Shown: one piece after another, positions 37,561 to 39,643 of the stretch
How positions within the stretch are numbered: the stretch's first letter is position 1
Layout: each line of letters opens with the position of its first letter
Source of the DNA: Candidatus Fredericiella danica
GTDB taxonomy: Bacteria > Chloroflexota > Anaerolineae > Caldilineales > Caldilineaceae
Reading direction: 5' to 3'
DNA: 39,643 nucleotides
NCBI GenBank assembly: GCA_016713335.1
Contig: JADJPH010000070.1
Location: forward strand, 1-39,643
Translations under genes and position numbers: made by a program
Notes under the pieces: model-generated
The model's input: only the letters and a program-made list of their open reading frames with translations
Told to the model about the DNA's origin: nothing
Databases searched by the model: none

Positions 37561-37632
37561 GTTCACCTGGCAGCTCCACGGGGTGGCTCTGACTGGAATT
37601 GCCCAGACTTATATACATCTCGGCGCTTCTGG

Positions 37633-37641
37633 TGGTATAAT
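37633..37641 (+). promoter_or_regulatory. extended -10 promoter element
   Basis: TGGTATAAT contains a perfect TATAAT (37636-37641) preceded by the TGn of an extended -10 site. No good -35 is present, which is typical of this promoter type. It lies 86 bp before the ATG of the histidine kinase. Confidence 0.5.
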
Positions 37642-37727
37642 TAGCTGCTAACTACGCCATAAGGCGCCAGTGTTGTGCGGGTGCGCCGAAGACGCAACCA
37701 TGCCGCACAGATACATTGGGGGTGCCA

Positions 37728-39570
37728 ATGACCTACGTGCTTACCCCCTTCGTCCTACTCAGCGCCGCCGCCGCCGTCATTGCCGCAATCATCGCATTTG
37801 TTGCGTGGCAACACCGTGCTGCGCCAGGCGGACACCCCTTGGTTTGCCTGATGGCTGTCGTAGCGATCTGGTTGGCGGGCGCAGCGGTGGAATATGCCAC
37901 CGTTGGCATCCCCGGCAAGTTGATGTGGTCCAAGTTCGAATATATCGGCACCCTCACTTGCCCCGTACTCTTTCTCTTGATCGCGTTGGAATATGATCAT
38001 CTGGACCATTGGTTCACTCCGGGGCGAGTGGGCTTGCTATTTGCAGTTCCGCTTGTTACATTTCTATTGGCACTTACCAATGAATGGCATGGATTGATCT
38101 GGCCGAGCATCACGTTAACAGGCCCACCTTCCAATCTGGCGGTGTACGGCCATGGCATTGGTTTCTGGATTGGAACAGTCGGATATTCCTACACGCTGAT
38201 GGCGATCGGCACCGTGTTGCTCTTGCGCGGCCTACCGCTACCCAAACATTTATTGGCGTCAGGCTGCCCTGCTTGTGGTCGCTGCGCTCACTCCCTGGTT
38301 GGTCAACATCATTTATAACGCGGGCCTCAGCCCCGAGCCTGGCCTGGAATTAACCCCATTGGTCTTGATCTTCACGGGCACGATTTTTGTGTGGAGCACG
38401 GTGCGTTTACACATGCTTGACCTTGCGCCGGTTGCCCGCGAAACATTGATTGAGACGATGGCGGAGGGCATGGTGGTTTTGGACGTACGCGACAGGGTGG
38501 TGGACTTCAACCCAGCGGCGCAGCGACTCCTGGCGCCACCGGTCCCGCTGGCGCCAGGTCAAGTGGCGAGCACGATCTTTGGAAAATGGTCAGCTTGGGC
38601 GGCGCCAGTCGACGAAGTGAGCGAGACGAGTGTTGAACTGCCTATCGATGACGACACAGTGCGCTATCTCGAACTATATATCTCGCCAGTTTGTGACCCG
38701 CGGCCATCATTCAGGACGGCTGATCGCGATTCATGACATTACGACGCGTAAGGCTGCCCAGACCGAAATCGAGAAACTGAACAGTGAACTGGAAACGCGT
38801 GGCGGAGCGCACGGCGCAACTCGCCGCGGCAATGCAAGGTTTGGAGCGCTCTGCAACGATGAAAGATGAATTCATGGCAGCTGTGAGCCATGAACTGCGC
38901 ACCACTGGCCCGGCATTATTGGGCATGGCCGAAGCGCTGGAAATGCAGTTTGTTGGCCCCTCAACGAACGCCAGACGCACTACGTGCAGAACATTCGGCG
39001 GGGCGGTGAGCGGCTCGTCAATCGTCAGCAGCATCTTGCGTTATACAGGCACACTCGGCGCCGGCGTGCACGTGTATCTGGCACGTTTGCCGGTTGGCCG
39101 GGATCTGCGCGGTGGCAATTCGTGCCGCGCCCGCATGCAGAACTCAAGGGCAGACGATAGAACTGACTGTCGAGCCAGATGACTTAACAATCATCAGCGA
39201 CGCCGACGGCATCATTCAGATGCTGCAGGCTTTGCTCGATAACGCTGTCAAATTTACGCCGGCAAATGGCGCAGTCGGGTTGGAGGTCCACGCTGACCTC
39301 CAGGTAGGAAGAGTATCCCTGACGGTATGGGATACGGGTATTGGCATCGCACCCGAGCAACAGGCTTCAATCTTCGAGCCGTTTGTGCAAGCGGACGGTT
39401 CTCTTTCGCGCCAGTACGAAGGTGTCGGCCTGGGGCTAGCCTATGTCCACCGGATGGTGGAACTCCTGGGCGGCGCCATCACGCTCACCAGTGTGGTTGG
39501 GGAAGGGAGCCGATTTAGGGTTGAACTTCCCAAATGGCACCACGAAGAACAGTTTGCCAATCGTCAATGA
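37728..39570 (+). CDS. 7TM-type membrane histidine kinase (at least six frameshifts)
   Basis: A protein of about 610 residues after frame correction. The N-terminal part has about seven hydrophobic helices (MTYVLTPFVLLSAAAAVIAA, WSKFEYIGTLTCPVLFLLIA, VGLLFAVPLVTFLLALTNEW, WIGTVGYSYTLMAIGTVLLL), the pattern of the HisKA_7TM sensor region, including HGLIWP. A PAS domain follows (ETMAEGMVVLDVRDRVVDFN, AIHDITTRKAAQTEIEKLN), then a coiled coil and HisKA (TMKDEFMAAVSHELRT). HATPase_c has LLDNAVKFTP, WDTGIGI and GVGLGLAYVHR, with GEGSRFRVELP near the end. Frames change near 38250, 38690, 38795, 38910, 38960 and 39090-39145. Homology resumes after each, so sequence error is more likely than decay. 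No receiver domain is attached and no response regulator is adjacent. The ATG at 37728 follows GGGGGTG. Confidence 0.78.
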
Positions 39571-39573
39571 TCA

Positions 39574-39643
39574 TCAATAGTCAACGTGGGCGAATTCCCT
39601 GATCGCCTGAATCGACGGCACGAAATAGTAGGCGCCGGTCACC
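39574..39643 (-). CDS. C-terminal end of an unidentified gene (5'-partial at window edge)
   Basis: The last 22 codons of a minus-strand frame enter from the window edge and read VTGAYYFVPSIQAIREFAHV followed by DY, then TGA at 39576-39574. A second in-frame TGA follows at once. The amino-acid composition looks like real protein, and the stop lies 3 bp from the histidine kinase stop, as expected for convergent genes. The family cannot be named from so few residues. Confidence 0.4.
   Translation of the reverse strand, partial: VTGAYYFVPSIQAIREFAHVDY

Overview
The window (about 39.6 kb, GC-rich) looks like a draft contig from a Chloroflexota bacterium, probably Anaerolineae/Caldilineae-like. 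The grounds are family content only: long MalT-like LuxR regulators, a DUF6325-SHOCT gene pair, a secreted lipoprotein ending in an FLPLV-type tail, CUT1 sugar ABC genes without an ATPase gene, and many PAS/7TM histidine kinases. No rRNA or tRNA was found, so the taxonomy is an inference. At least eleven otherwise well-conserved genes change reading frame once or several times while homology continues on both sides. The window also holds a 47-G run and a roughly 450-bp block made almost only of G and C. I read most frame breaks as sequence errors and say where I think damage is real.

Layout: (1) 1-5940, two paralogous MalT-like LuxR regulators in tandem (+). The first is broken and cut short, and a truncated beta-ketoacyl synthase remnant (-) lies between them; the second has a promoter built from palindromes. 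(2) 5973-8635, a small conserved protein (-), a DUF6325-SHOCT pair, a multi-pass membrane protein behind a strong promoter, and a two-TM potassium channel. (3) 8640-9186, hairpin repeat array A, then a squalene-synthase-like gene and a UroD-family gene. (4) 22972-11693 (-), a glycan uptake and degradation operon: solute-binding lipoprotein, two permeases, a UroD-like protein, GH31, a LacI regulator, a Gfo/Idh oxidoreductase and GH95. A near-consensus promoter with three tandem TTACCGGTAA-type operators sits upstream, which suggests autoregulation by the LacI protein. The GH95 (fucosidase-type) plus GH31 (xylosidase-like) pairing would suit fucosylated xyloglucan side chains.

(5) 23217-26251, a 74-aa membrane protein (-) and a secreted heparinase II/III-like lipoprotein (+). 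(6) 26329-27510, a TPR-protein relic and hairpin array B (13 units), followed by a Crp/Fnr regulator, a cupin and a NnrS/heme-copper-like membrane protein. (7) 34925-30024 (-), a TPR protein (the intact paralog of the relic) and a three-PAS hybrid histidine kinase. (8) 35233-39643, an unrecognised gene running into the G/C-only block, a DUF4256 protein ending at the poly-G run, a metallo-beta-lactamase-fold hydrolase, a 7TM histidine kinase with many frame breaks, and the end of one more gene on the opposite strand.

The most unusual material is the pair of hairpin repeat arrays with their shared companion module, the palindromic promoter of the second LuxR gene, the triple-operator glycan operon carrying a UroD-like gene of unknown role, and the Crp-cupin-membrane protein module next to array B.
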